A stretch of 64,000 nt of DNA, from NCBI GenBank assembly GCA_016124385.1, contig WGNU01000007.1, positions 151,654-215,653 on the forward strand, read 5' to 3'. The position numbers and the translations under genes were made by a program. How positions within the stretch are numbered: position 1 is the first letter of the stretch; each line of letters begins with the position of its first letter. This DNA comes from Alphaproteobacteria bacterium. GTDB lineage: Bacteria > Pseudomonadota > Alphaproteobacteria > Micropepsales > Micropepsaceae. The notes below the pieces were generated by a model. It was not told the DNA's origin, made no database searches, and worked only from the letters and a program-made list of their open reading frames with translations. This document shows, piece by piece, positions 53,970 through 62,689 of the stretch.

Positions 53970-54845
53970 TCAGGCACTTTCGAGCAGCCGCCTTAGAAGC
54001 GGGTTCGGAAAACGTCGTGAAAGCGTGACGGCGTAGAAAGTCTCGCTCAGCTGCGGGAATCGCTCAACCTCGACGAGCCGTCCGCTCGCGAGTTCGTCCT
54101 TGACTACGATCGGCGGAACGACCGCAAGTCCAACACCCTCGCGTGCCAGAAGGCGGATCATGGCCATGTCGTCCACCTCCGCAGCGATCCGGGGGCGGAC
54201 GTGGAGGCGGTCGAACAACGCGTCGATGCCGGATCTGATGCTACTCTCGACTGTTGGCAGGATGAGTGGCGCGCGCGCGAGCAGGTCCTCGAACGCGGCG
54301 TGCGTACCGACCTGCTCGGGCGTCCCAATTAGGCTCACCGGCTGTTCGGCGATCGCGTGGCATATCCAGGCCGTCGCGGCGTCGCGCGGTGGCGCGATGT
54401 TCGCCAGGACCACGTCTAGCCTATGCGCTTCGAGGTTCTTGAGTAGATCGCTGAGCGCGCCTGAGCGGATGACGATCTCGACATCGTCGCGCCCGAGCAG
54501 CGGCCGCAGGAAGCCGATCTGAAAGTTCCGCGACAGCGTCGCCAGCGACCCGACGCGGAGCACCTCGCGCCGGCCGGAGGGCCGTTCGCTGAGCGTGTTC
54601 AGCAGCTCCTTGCCAGCCGCGAAGATGGCGTCGGCATGATCAAGCGCGATCTGGCCCGCCTCTGTAAGGAAGAGGGTCCGCCCGCGACGTTCAAACAGGG
54701 ACTGACCGAGTTGCTCCTCGAGCTGCCGGATCTGGGTCGAGACCGCGGACTGCGACACGTTCAGCCGCTCCGCTGCGCGTGTCAGGTTTCCCTCGTGCGC
54801 CACGGTATGGAAATAGCGCAGATGCCGGAAATTTAGCTCGTTCAT
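53970..54845 (-). CDS. LysR-family regulator divergent from dabBA
   Basis: 291 residues. An N-terminal winged helix-turn-helix (LNFRHLRYFHTVAHEGNLTRAAERLNVSQSAVSTQIRQLEEQLGQSLFERRGRTLFLTEAG) is followed by a periplasmic-binding-protein-like effector domain. The wHTH resembles NhaR, a sodium/pH-responsive regulator. It is transcribed away from dabB and most likely controls it; DAB operons in other bacteria are often accompanied by LysR-type regulators. An 8-bp perfect inverted repeat (54845-54869) overlaps its own start, suggesting autoregulation. Confidence 0.9.
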   Translation of the reverse strand: MNELNFRHLRYFHTVAHEGNLTRAAERLNVSQSAVSTQIRQLEEQLGQSLFERRGRTLFLTEAGQIALDHADAIFAAGKELLNTLSERPSGRREVLRVGSLATLSRNFQIGFLRPLLGRDDVEIVIRSGALSDLLKNLEAHRLDVVLANIAPPRDAATAWICHAIAEQPVSLIGTPEQVGTHAAFEDLLARAPLILPTVESSIRSGIDALFDRLHVRPRIAAEVDDMAMIRLLAREGVGLAVVPPIVVKDELASGRLVEVERFPQLSETFYAVTLSRRFPNPLLRRLLESA

Positions 54846-54869
54846 ATCGTTCAGATAGACAGAACGATA
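54845..54869. promoter_or_regulatory. candidate LysR operator overlapping its start codon
   Basis: Perfect 8-bp inverted repeat: TATCGTTC at 54845-54852 and GAACGATA at 54862-54869, nine bases between. It includes the TTC-N9-GAA form and T-N11-A core common in LysR-type binding sites. Lying in the 109-base gap between the regulator and dabB, it is well placed to control both. Confidence 0.65.
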
Positions 54870-54915
54870 ACTTCGGAACAATGTATTTTTCGTAACGACG
54901 TAGCGCAGAATAAAA

Positions 54916-54940
54916 CCGAGGCGGTTTTAAACTGTCTCGG
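54916..54940. promoter_or_regulatory. 25-bp imperfect palindrome upstream of dabB
   Basis: CCGAG at 54916-54920 mirrors CTCGG at 54936-54940, with GTTT/AAAC nested inside and two mismatched pairs. It ends 14 bases before the dabB start. It could be a second operator, or a hairpin in the leader RNA that hides the weak ribosome-binding site. Confidence 0.5.
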
Positions 54941-54954
54941 AAAACACCCTGCCG

Positions 54955-56514
54955 ATGAACTACGTCCTCGTCCCGCTGATCGCACCTGCGGTCTTGCTGC
55001 TGGCCGCGCTAGCCTGTCTCTTGCGGCCAGGCAGGCGCCCGCCCTTGGTCTCGAAACTCACCGAAGGAGCGGCGCTGGCGGCGCTAGCCGCTGCCATCGC
55101 ATCGGCGGCGCTCTTGGTCGGGGCAGGCGCCAATACCGGCCCGATTGTCGGCCTGGGTGGGATCGGTCTCTCGACCCGTCTCGACGTGGTGAGTGCGATC
55201 ATGCTGGTGCTTGTCGCCTTCGTCGGCTGGATCGTGCTGCGCTATTCAAGGTCGTATCTCGACGGCGAGGCGCGGCAGGGAGAGTTCCTCGGCTGGATGG
55301 CGGCGACGCTCGCCGCGGTACTTCTCCTCGTGCAAGCGGGCAATCTCGTCCACTTTGTACTCGCCTGGATCGCAACGAGCCTTTGTTTGCACCGGTTGCT
55401 GCTCTTTTATGGTGCCCGCGTCCAGGCCATAAGGGCAGCGCGCAAAAAGTTCGTTGTCGCGCGGACCGGCGATGCAGCCCTGATCGGCGCGGCTGTTCTG
55501 CTCTTCGTCGGCTACGGGACGCTCGATATCGCGTCGATTCTGACTGCGGCGCGCGACGGAGTCATGCCGACCAGCGTAGTCTTCGCCACTGGGCTGCTGG
55601 CGCTCGCGGCGATCCTCAAATCTGCCCAGTTCCCAGTCCATGGCTGGCTGACCGAGGTGATGGAGACGCCTACGCCAGTCTCCGCGCTGCTGCATGCTGG
55701 CGTAATCAATGGAGGCGGCTTTCTTCTGATCCGCTTCGCCGACGTGATGCTACTCGTGCCCGGTGTACTGGCGCTACTGGTCATAGTCGGCGGGTTCACC
55801 GCGCTCCTCGGCGGGCTCGCGATGCTCTCCCAGTCGGCGGTCAAGAACTCGCTCGCCTGGTCGACCATCGCCCAGATGGGATTCATGATCATGCAGTGTG
55901 GGCTGGCGTTGTTCCCGCTGGCGCTCCTGCACATTGTCGCCCATTCGCTCTACAAGGCCCACGCCTTCCTCGCCTCTGGCACCGCAGTCGAGCTGGTCGC
56001 CTCCATCCGCAGGCCCGGTCCGATCGCGATCCCGAACGGCCCGGCGGTATTGCGCGCCTTCGTGGTGGCCTTGGCAGTCTATGCTGTCATCGGGTTTAGC
56101 TTCGGTTTTGAGACCAAGTCGCCCCAGGCGATTGCGCTGGGTGCGATCCTGATCTTCGGTGTCGCCTATTTGCTCGCCCAGGGGCTCGCCGACGCGGCGC
56201 CGCGGGCGCTGACGAGGCGCATCGCGCTCTATGCGGTCGCAGCCTCGGTGAGCTACTTCGTGCTGCAGACTGCCGCCGAATGGCTTACCGCCGGAATACT
56301 TCCGGTGGCGCCCGCGCCAGGCCCGCTCGAGTGGGCGCTGGTCGTGCTCGCTTTGGTCAGCTTCGGCCTCGTTGCTCTCGCGCAGGCGATGTTCCCGCTT
56401 TGGTCGAACCACCCAGCGGCTGCGGGCCTGCGCGTGCATCTGTCGAATGGCCTCTACGCTAACGCGGTATTCGACCGGCTCGTCGGCAATTGGTCCACCG
56501 GCCGCCCGTCCTGA
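54955..56514 (+). CDS. dabB: DabB-type proton-conducting membrane subunit (NuoL/MrpA-like)
   Basis: 519-residue membrane protein with about 13 helices, related to the NuoL and Mrp antiporter subunits. The stretch GDAALIGAAVLLF, then the motif KSAQFPVHGWLTEVMETPTPVSALLHAGVINGGGFLL is the proton-translocation signature, followed by NSLAWSTIAQMGFM. Paired with DabA 20 bases downstream, it forms the DAB bicarbonate/CO2-uptake complex, in which proton flow drives carbonic-anhydrase-like trapping of CO2 as bicarbonate. No full complex I genes are near, supporting the DAB assignment. Confidence 0.92.
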   Translation: MNYVLVPLIAPAVLLLAALACLLRPGRRPPLVSKLTEGAALAALAAAIASAALLVGAGANTGPIVGLGGIGLSTRLDVVSAIMLVLVAFVGWIVLRYSRSYLDGEARQGEFLGWMAATLAAVLLLVQAGNLVHFVLAWIATSLCLHRLLLFYGARVQAIRAARKKFVVARTGDAALIGAAVLLFVGYGTLDIASILTAARDGVMPTSVVFATGLLALAAILKSAQFPVHGWLTEVMETPTPVSALLHAGVINGGGFLLIRFADVMLLVPGVLALLVIVGGFTALLGGLAMLSQSAVKNSLAWSTIAQMGFMIMQCGLALFPLALLHIVAHSLYKAHAFLASGTAVELVASIRRPGPIAIPNGPAVLRAFVVALAVYAVIGFSFGFETKSPQAIALGAILIFGVAYLLAQGLADAAPRALTRRIALYAVAASVSYFVLQTAAEWLTAGILPVAPAPGPLEWALVVLALVSFGLVALAQAMFPLWSNHPAAAGLRVHLSNGLYANAVFDRLVGNWSTGRPS

Positions 56515-56534
56515 TGCCTTGGAGACGATGAACT

Positions 56535-58958
56535 ATGACGAAGAAATCCGAGAATACGCCGATCGACCTCCAGGCGCTCGAGAATGCCGCCAACGCGGCG
56601 GCGCGGCACATCCCGCCTGTCTGGCCGCTGGCCTCCCATGTCGCGGTCAACCCCTTTCTGGGTCAGCCAACGGTGACACTGGCGCAAGCTGGCGCCCGGC
56701 TCGCCCGTGTCGGCGGCGTCTCGATTACGATGCCGAGGCGTTGGTATCTTAACCGGATCGCCAGCGGAGAGATCACGAACGACGACTTGGCTGCGGCGCT
56801 TTCCGCCTCACCTCACGCCGACAAGCCGGGCAGTCTTGCGGCGCTGAAGGCCGCGATTTCTAGTGAACGACCAGCTCTTGACCCCTTACCGACCGTCGCA
56901 GATCTGGCGACGCGAGCGAGCGCCATCGACTGGGTGGGCATTGTCGCTGATCGCATCGGTGCCTGGGCGGGAGGCTATTTCGACCGCGGCCAGGCGCTGT
57001 GGGCCGCGCCACGCGGACGGTCGGCTTGGGGCGCCTGGCGCGCGTACGCGACCCACGACCTAACCCCCGAGATTATGGGCCTTGACCGCTTCGCGGCCTT
57101 CGTCGCGGACGCGCCGGAACGTCCTGCGGACGCGATCGCGCGCGCAGTCGAAAGGCTCGGTCTCGGCGAGGCGGCGCTCGACACCTATTTTCATCAGCTC
57201 CTGCTTTCGCTCGGCGGCTGGGCGCAGTTTGCCCGCTACGGACTCTGGCGGGCCGAACTCGCGAACAGCACTGACTCGACGATAACTGACCTCCTGGCGA
57301 TCCGGCTCAACTGGGAGGAGGCGCTGTTTGCACAATACGAGACGGCGATCGGCGAGGACTGGGCGGCGGTGCGTATCGGTCACGAGACGCCCATTGCGCC
57401 GTCAGAGGACGGCATCGTCGGCGAGATCCTGCAGGAGGCGGCTGAACGCGCAGTCCAACGCGACCTCGCGGGGACGCTCGCCGCCCCGGTACCCAAAACC
57501 ATGGATGACCGGCCCGCGCTACAGGCGGCCTTCTGCATCGATGTACGCTCCGAGGTCCTCCGCCGCGCGCTCGAACAGGTCGATCCATCGATCCGCACTC
57601 TCGGTTTCGCCGGGTTCTTCGGCGTGTTCACTAGGCATCGGCGCTTCGCCTCCGACGACGAGGAGTTGCGCCTGCCGGTGCTGCTCAACCCGACTTTTGA
57701 CTCGTCCTCAGGCGACGATGTCGACAGACCCGCCGATCTCGCAGCGCGCTATCGGGCGCGCGCCAAACGCGCGTGGGGCCGCTTCAAGCTTGCAGCCGTC
57801 TCTTCCTTCGCCTTCGTTGAGGCGATGGGTCCCGTCTATATCGGCAAGCTGGTGCGCGATGGGCTAGGCCTCAGTTCCATGCCGGTCCCGAACGATCCGG
57901 CGCCGCGCTTCGACCCGGGGCTCAACCTCGAAACTCGCCTTCGAGCGGCCGAGACGGTGCTGCGCGCTATGTCGCTGACCAATGGCTTCGCGCGGGTTGT
58001 TCTGCTTGCGGGGCACGGCGCCAACGTCGTCAACAACCCCCATGCGAGCGGACTGCATTGCGGCGCCTGCGGCGGGTATTCGGGCGAGGTCAACGCGCGC
58101 CTGCTGGCCAAGCTCCTGAACGACGTCGACGTGCGCGATGGTTTGCGCGCTCGCGGCATCGCGGTGCCGAAGGATACGCTGTTCGTCGCGGCGCTGCATG
58201 ACACGACAACGGACAGGGTCACGCTCTATGATCGCGATCTTGCAGTGCGCGACCATGCCGCCGACCTCAAACAGGTCCGGCAATGGCTCGAGGCGGCCGG
58301 GAAAGTGGCACGCGGCGAACGCGCGCTGCGCTTGCCGCGTGCGGCGGGCGAGGGCGATATCGCCAAGCGCGCCCGCGACTGGGCCGAGGTCCGTCCAGAA
58401 TGGGCGCTTGCTGGCTGCAAGGCGTTCATCGCCGCGCCTCGGACCCGCACGACCGGCCGCAGCCTTGAGGGCCGCGCCTTTCTGCACGACTATGACTGGC
58501 GTCAGGACCGAGAGCGCGGCTTCGGTGTGTTGGAGCTGATCATGACGGCGCCGGTCGTCGTGGCGAGCTGGATCAGTCTTCAATATTACGCCTCGACCGT
58601 CGCGCCCGGGACTTTCGGCTCAGGGAACAAGCTGCTGCACAATGTGGTCGGCGGCGTTGGCGTCCTCGAAGGCAATGGTGGCGCCATGCGCGCCGGCTTG
58701 CCCTGGCAGTCGGTCCATGACGGTGAAGACTACGTTCACGAACCGTTGCGGCTCTCAGTCTGCATCGAGGCGCCGCGCGAGGCCATGACCGACATCCTGG
58801 AGCGTCACGAGGAGGTGCGCGCCCTGTTCGACAATCGCTGGCTCCATCTGTTCGCCATGGACGGGGAGGGACGGCTTGCCTGGCGTTACGCAGGCGATCT
58901 CGAATGGAAGCCCGTCGAGGCCGCAACGGTCACCCGCGGGCTGGAGGCTGTCGCATGA
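56535..58958 (+). CDS. dabA: DabA-type inorganic-carbon accumulation subunit (DUF2309)
   Basis: 807-residue soluble, membrane-associated protein with a beta-carbonic-anhydrase-like zinc site. The four ligands known from Halothiobacillus DabA (Cys, Asp, His, Cys) are seen here as Cys334 and Asp336 in FCIDVRSE, His494 in LLAGHGANV and Cys509 in LHCGACGG; the His-to-Cys spacing of 15 is the same as in the characterised protein. With DabB it would hydrate CO2 one way and fill the cytoplasm with bicarbonate. Many non-autotrophs carry DAB pairs to grow in low CO2; no RuBisCO or carboxysome genes lie in the window. Confidence 0.94.
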   Translation: MTKKSENTPIDLQALENAANAAARHIPPVWPLASHVAVNPFLGQPTVTLAQAGARLARVGGVSITMPRRWYLNRIASGEITNDDLAAALSASPHADKPGSLAALKAAISSERPALDPLPTVADLATRASAIDWVGIVADRIGAWAGGYFDRGQALWAAPRGRSAWGAWRAYATHDLTPEIMGLDRFAAFVADAPERPADAIARAVERLGLGEAALDTYFHQLLLSLGGWAQFARYGLWRAELANSTDSTITDLLAIRLNWEEALFAQYETAIGEDWAAVRIGHETPIAPSEDGIVGEILQEAAERAVQRDLAGTLAAPVPKTMDDRPALQAAFCIDVRSEVLRRALEQVDPSIRTLGFAGFFGVFTRHRRFASDDEELRLPVLLNPTFDSSSGDDVDRPADLAARYRARAKRAWGRFKLAAVSSFAFVEAMGPVYIGKLVRDGLGLSSMPVPNDPAPRFDPGLNLETRLRAAETVLRAMSLTNGFARVVLLAGHGANVVNNPHASGLHCGACGGYSGEVNARLLAKLLNDVDVRDGLRARGIAVPKDTLFVAALHDTTTDRVTLYDRDLAVRDHAADLKQVRQWLEAAGKVARGERALRLPRAAGEGDIAKRARDWAEVRPEWALAGCKAFIAAPRTRTTGRSLEGRAFLHDYDWRQDRERGFGVLELIMTAPVVVASWISLQYYASTVAPGTFGSGNKLLHNVVGGVGVLEGNGGAMRAGLPWQSVHDGEDYVHEPLRLSVCIEAPREAMTDILERHEEVRALFDNRWLHLFAMDGEGRLAWRYAGDLEWKPVEAATVTRGLEAVA

Positions 58959-59414
58959 CCTCGCCGCTTACGGCATCTCGGCCTTGAATCTCGATTGGCT
59001 CGAGGCGGTGTCGCCCATTTGCGAGGCGACGGCGTCGCCAGGGGCAGCTACCCCGTGATGCCGTGCTCGGTAGGCAAAAAAGCGACTGTTCTCGCTCATC
59101 GAGGGGGCCCCCCATGCCAGCCGCCAGTGGGACATTGAGGCCATCCACGAGCCCGTTGACCGATCAAAGATTGGGGTCAGCAAAAAAAAACCGCTCATGC
59201 TGCTTGGCGGGCTCACGTCAAACGAATGGTGATTGGCGGAGGGAGAGGTCTCATCCTCCAATTCTCTGAAAAGCTGAGTAGAAACGCGAGGAGGTCCAGC
59301 CCATTTCTTCGAACGTCCGCCTATGCTCAGCATTACGCTGGCTACGAAGAGAACAGTCAATGCTGAGACATCAGTATTTCACAAGATCTTTCTGGGCTTT
59401 CTGCGATTTTCCAC
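58959..59414. other. 456-base gap without a supported gene
   Basis: This interval between dabA and the O-methyltransferase gene has open frames on both strands (the longest is 130 codons on the minus strand, 58968-59360), but none has a plausible start with ribosome-binding site or recognisable motif. A run of nine A residues is at 59182-59190. The G+C content visibly drops toward 59300-59420. A degraded gene remnant is possible but cannot be supported. Confidence 0.5.
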
Positions 59415-60080
59415 TCAAAGAACAACGGAGAACTCGAGACCATCTCCAAGAGGCAACTCCACTGAGGCGTACCGCGCAGGATTTGCCCTCACGTGGTCGA
59501 CATAGGGCTTAAGCGTCTTGCGGAATCCCTTGATGTCGTCGCAGAAGATACAGGCGCCAGCTGACAGTTTCGTCTCAAGCAATTGCAGAACGGGAAGACA
59601 CGCATCCTTCCAGCCATCGAGAAACACGAGATCGATCGGACCATCAACGGATCGTAGCGTTTCAAGGGCATCCCCCTCCAGCAGTTCAATTTCGCGTTGC
59701 AGGCCGGCGCGCGCATAATTCTCGCGTGCGCGGATGATCTTCTTGGGTTCCATCTCCGTTGTAACAACTGACCCGCCACCGTTGTCACGGACGGCAGCGG
59801 CCAGATAGATCGTGGAGATTCCGAACGAAGCACCGAACTCGACAACCCGTCGTGCGCCTCGTGCCCGCGCAAACTGATAGAGCGCCTGACCCTGCGCGCG
59901 GTCGATCGGGATATAGGCATCCTTGAGGTAGGGCTTCGCGGATTCAACCACGCTGCGACCTTGGAACGCCCCCCAAACCACAGCCGGCAAGGCGCGAAGA
60001 AAAACGAAGGTGTCGCCCCGCGCCTTGCGATGCAGACTGTCGAGGACGGCGGCGATCGCGGGGTCAGTGAGGCTGTTCAT
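59415..60080 (-). CDS. class I O-methyltransferase
   Basis: 221 residues of the O-methyltransferase-3/TylF-like group. The SAM site RVVEFGASFGISTIYLAAAVR, the acidic VVTTEMEPKKI, LLEGDALETLR and the metal/active-site segment LVFLDGWKDACLPVLQLLE with CDDIKGFRKTL match catechol O-methyltransferase-like enzymes (dimeric, Mg-dependent), which methylate small phenolics. AAGGAG lies six bases before the ATG. It is transcribed divergently from a TetR gene across a 35-bp inverted repeat, so probably repressed by that regulator. Substrate unknown. Confidence 0.88.
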   Translation of the reverse strand: MNSLTDPAIAAVLDSLHRKARGDTFVFLRALPAVVWGAFQGRSVVESAKPYLKDAYIPIDRAQGQALYQFARARGARRVVEFGASFGISTIYLAAAVRDNGGGSVVTTEMEPKKIIRARENYARAGLQREIELLEGDALETLRSVDGPIDLVFLDGWKDACLPVLQLLETKLSAGACIFCDDIKGFRKTLKPYVDHVRANPARYASVELPLGDGLEFSVVL

Positions 60081-60090
60081 GTGTCGCTCC

Positions 60091-60119
60091 TTGTGTGGTC
60101 TACGCAGGGAGCATAATGT
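60091..60119 (+). promoter_or_regulatory. candidate promoter of the tetR gene
   Basis: TTGTGT at 60091-60096 and TAATGT at 60114-60119 are separated by exactly 17 bases, placing transcription start near 60126 and leaving a 29-base leader before the TetR ATG. The -10 overlaps the left arm of the inverted repeat at 60115-60124, consistent with autorepression. Confidence 0.45.
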
Positions 60120-60149
60120 GAGTAAAAGCTTGGATTTCGTACTCGCATT
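60115..60149. promoter_or_regulatory. candidate TetR operator
   Basis: Arms AATGTGAGTA (60115-60124) and TACTCGCATT (60140-60149) are inverted repeats matching at nine of ten positions, with 15 bases between. The site fills the 74-base divergent gap between the O-methyltransferase gene and the TetR gene, where a repressor of both should bind. Confidence 0.6.
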
Positions 60150-60154
60150 GATTC

Positions 60155-60769
60155 ATGGTCGGCAAGCAAGGCAGAGACCCCAGAAAACGGCCACGCCAGT
60201 CGCGGTCGATGGAAACTTATACGGCGGTTCTGGAAGCGACGGCTCACATTCTAGAGACACGCGGCCTTGAGGCTGCAAACACAAACGCAATCGCCGATCT
60301 CGCCGGTGTCAGCGTCGGTTCCCTTTACCAGTACTTCCCGAATAAGGCGGCGATCTTCGCCGAGTTGGTTCGCAAGGCAGAACGCGAAACCGCTGATGCA
60401 CTAGAGGCAATTTTCGCCAGTACGGCAGACCGGCCATTTGATGAGCGCCTTCGTCGTTTGGTTCAGGCCGGTGTCGCCCAACAGATGGTTCGGCCGAACC
60501 TGGCGCGCATTATGGACGCCCTCGAGACGGAGATGCCAGATGATACTGAGCTAAAATCCTACGAGGATCGCCTACTTGCGCTGATCGGCCTGTTTCTTGG
60601 GGAGCATCGGGCGGCAGGTATTGGCCCAGTCAACAAGACGGCGGCGCGAGACGTACTTTCGATTGTCAAGGGCATGGTCGACGGGGCCAGCTTTGCCGGG
60701 GAATCTGATGCAAAGGACTTGGAGCGCCGGGTCCAGCGGGCCGTCTTAGGATATCTTCGATCCTGCTGA
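60155..60769 (+). CDS. TetR family transcriptional regulator
   Basis: 204 residues. The N-terminal helix-turn-helix is complete (RGLEAANTNAIADLAGVSVGSLYQYFPNKAAIFAELV, about 35-71), preceded by a basic arm with RKRPRQSRS. The C-terminal helical domain resembles the TetR_C_10/AcrR-like ligand-binding type. It faces the O-methyltransferase gene and probably represses it until an aromatic effector binds. The gene has lower G+C than its neighbours by eye, which hints at transfer with the O-methyltransferase gene into the flank of tRNA-Ser. Confidence 0.9.
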   Translation: MVGKQGRDPRKRPRQSRSMETYTAVLEATAHILETRGLEAANTNAIADLAGVSVGSLYQYFPNKAAIFAELVRKAERETADALEAIFASTADRPFDERLRRLVQAGVAQQMVRPNLARIMDALETEMPDDTELKSYEDRLLALIGLFLGEHRAAGIGPVNKTAARDVLSIVKGMVDGASFAGESDAKDLERRVQRAVLGYLRSC

Positions 60770-60987
60770 GCGCGGAAATTAAATCAGCGATGGTATGCAG
60801 GGCAGAAGCCGTGTCAGCGCTGGCGTTTCGCGGCTTGGTGTAGCGGCGTCGCTCGCCGCTTGCCACTTCGCATTCTTCATGTCGGAGTTCTTCGTGAACA
60901 TGCGTTGGGCGAAGTTCCGCGCATTTCTGCCACAGGTTTCTGCGTGAGCCCGCGACAATCGGAGAAGCGTAGCGAACTTTTGCGAAT

Positions 60988-61080
60988 TGGCGGAGCCGGA
61001 GGGATTCGAACCCTCGATACGGCTTTTGACCGTATAACGGTTTAGCAAACCGCCGCCTTCAGCCTCTCGGCCACAGCTCC
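60988..61080 (-). tRNA. tRNA-Ser(GCT)
   Basis: The complement of 61080-60988 folds as a class II tRNA: acceptor stem beginning GGAGCTG and ending with CGGCTCC, D-arm with GGCCGAGAGGCTGAAGG, anticodon stem-loop GGTTTGCTAAACC giving anticodon GCT, a long variable arm (ATACGGTCAAAAGCCGTAT) as serine tRNAs have, the T-arm GGTTCGAATCC, and an encoded CCA end. Reads serine AGC/AGT codons. Confidence 0.95.
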
Positions 61081-61239
61081 GCTTCCCATCGAGCCAGGTC
61101 GGACGGGCGACCTCGATACCGTGAATTCGGGAGGCCTGCAACGCGTCACCCGATCTGGTCGGGAGAAAGATGACGCTGGAGGTAATTCCGAGCGGCAGGC
61201 CGACGGGCTACGCTCCTTCGAAATCGGAAGGAGGCGGCC

Positions 61240-62070
61240 ATGTCGGATGTCATGCTCAAGCCTGAAGGGTTCGGGAGCCTTTTGAAGGGGTGGCGCCAGG
61301 CGCGTGGCCTGAGCCAAATGGCTCTTGCGATGGCTGCCGGCGTCTCTCCGCGCCACATGAGTTTCATCGAAACGGGCCGCTCGCGGCCGAGCCGCGGCAT
61401 GGTGCTCGCGCTTTGCGAGCGGCTGGCACTGCCCCTGCGCGATCGCAATCAGCTCCTGGAAGCGGCGGGCCATGCGCGCGCTTTTGGCGAGACGTCGTTG
61501 TCCTCGCCCGCGCTTGCCCATATGCGGACGGTCGTCGAGTTCATGCTACGGCAGCTTGAGCCCTATCCGGCCGTCGCGATCGACCGGCACTGGAACCTCG
61601 TGCTCTCCAATGCTGCGAATCTCGCCGTCCTCAGCCATTTCCTGTCGCCCGAGCTGATGACATCGGGCGATCCGATTAACGTGATGCGGATCGTCGTCGA
61701 TCCGGCCGGCCTGCGCCCGTACATCGTCAATTTCCCTGCGGTCGCGCGCGACATGCATCTGCGTCTCTCCCGCGAGATTGAGGAGTTCGGCGCGACGCCT
61801 GAACGCCAGCAGCTCTTGGAGGAGGTCCGCGAGCAACTCGGGCCCCTTACACCGACGGCGGCGCTATCGCGCGACGATCGCAACCCGACGATCTCCATTC
61901 ATCTGCAGCGTGACGGGCTGGAACTGAAGCTCACGACCATGCTCGCGTTGCTGGGTTCGCCCCAGGACATCACGCTCGACGAGTTGCGGCTCGAGGTCTT
62001 CGTTCCGGCCGACGCGGCCACGGATGCGGCATTGCGAAAGGTGGCAGAAGCCGCCGCTATGCAGTCTTAG
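61240..62070 (+). CDS. XRE-family regulator with MmyB-like C-terminal domain
   Basis: 276 residues. A helix-turn-helix of the Cro/CI type is at about 10-66 (LLKGWRQARGLSQMALAMAAGVSPRHMSFIETGRSRPSRGMVLAL), followed by the MmyB-like ligand-binding (PAS-fold) domain, seen in YPAVAIDRHWNLVLSNAANLAVLSHFL and VNFPAVARDMHLRLSREI. This family responds to fatty acids or related ligands in Streptomyces and proteobacteria. AGGAGG precedes the ATG. It stands alone; target genes are unknown. Confidence 0.9.
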   Translation: MSDVMLKPEGFGSLLKGWRQARGLSQMALAMAAGVSPRHMSFIETGRSRPSRGMVLALCERLALPLRDRNQLLEAAGHARAFGETSLSSPALAHMRTVVEFMLRQLEPYPAVAIDRHWNLVLSNAANLAVLSHFLSPELMTSGDPINVMRIVVDPAGLRPYIVNFPAVARDMHLRLSREIEEFGATPERQQLLEEVREQLGPLTPTAALSRDDRNPTISIHLQRDGLELKLTTMLALLGSPQDITLDELRLEVFVPADAATDAALRKVAEAAAMQS

Positions 62071-62249
62071 ATATAGCAAATGATTAATTTAGATTGCGTT
62101 CGCGTCGTGTATGATCTTGCCGTGCAAGCGTAACATTGCAGCGCAGCACATTATTGACTTGCCAACGCTGTCGGCGTGACCACACTCTTTTTGTAGTTGA
62201 AAGTCCGCCGGCGTTTTGGGCGCGGACCCTTCGAGAGGAGGCCCATCGG

Positions 62250-62681
62250 ATGAGCGTGGCTAACATTTTGAAGTTCAAGGGAACGAACGTTGTCACGGTA
62301 CAACCGTCGCAATCGATCCGCGATGCGGTGGACGTGCTTGCCAAACACCGGATCGGCGCGGTCGTGGTGACGAATGAGGCCGGCGCCGTCAAGGGCGTGC
62401 TCTCCGAACGCGACGTCGTGCGGCACCTCGCGCAGGAGAGCAACGCGGGCTTTGATCAGCCTGTCTCGCGCGCCATGACCGAGCGTGTTGTCACGTGTGG
62501 TCTTCATGACTCCATCGAAGAGATCATGGAGATGATGACGCGCGGACGGTTCCGTCATGTGCCTGTCGTCGAGGACGATCGGCTGGTTGGGATCGTATCA
62601 ATCGGCGACGTCGTGCGCCGGAAGATCGAGGCGGCCGAACTCGAGGTCGTGGCGATGCGCGAGTATATCGCCACGGGCTGA
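62250..62681 (+). CDS. CBS domain-pair protein
   Basis: 143 residues containing two CBS domains (about 8-65 and 77-135): the phrases DAVDVLAKHRIGAVVVTNE and GVLSERDVVR in the first, IEEIMEMMTRGRFRHVPVVEDDRLVGIVSIGDVVR in the second. A pair folds into one Bateman module that binds adenosine ligands (AMP, ATP or SAM). No enzyme or channel domain is attached. The start follows GAGAGGAGG. Such proteins regulate partner enzymes; the partner here is not known. Confidence 0.92.
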   Translation: MSVANILKFKGTNVVTVQPSQSIRDAVDVLAKHRIGAVVVTNEAGAVKGVLSERDVVRHLAQESNAGFDQPVSRAMTERVVTCGLHDSIEEIMEMMTRGRFRHVPVVEDDRLVGIVSIGDVVRRKIEAAELEVVAMREYIATG

Positions 62682-62689
62682 GCGAACGA

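Noticed and set aside
54955..56514. Complex I subunit NuoL
   Set aside because: The antiporter fold is shared, but no other nuo genes are nearby and a full-length DUF2309/DabA gene follows by 20 bases, which identifies the pair as DAB.
60860..61045. A 61-codon plus-strand frame ending GGAGGIRTLDTAFDRITV
   Set aside because: It is the reverse complement of tRNA-Ser(GCT); this peptide is a well-known false gene call over serine tRNAs.
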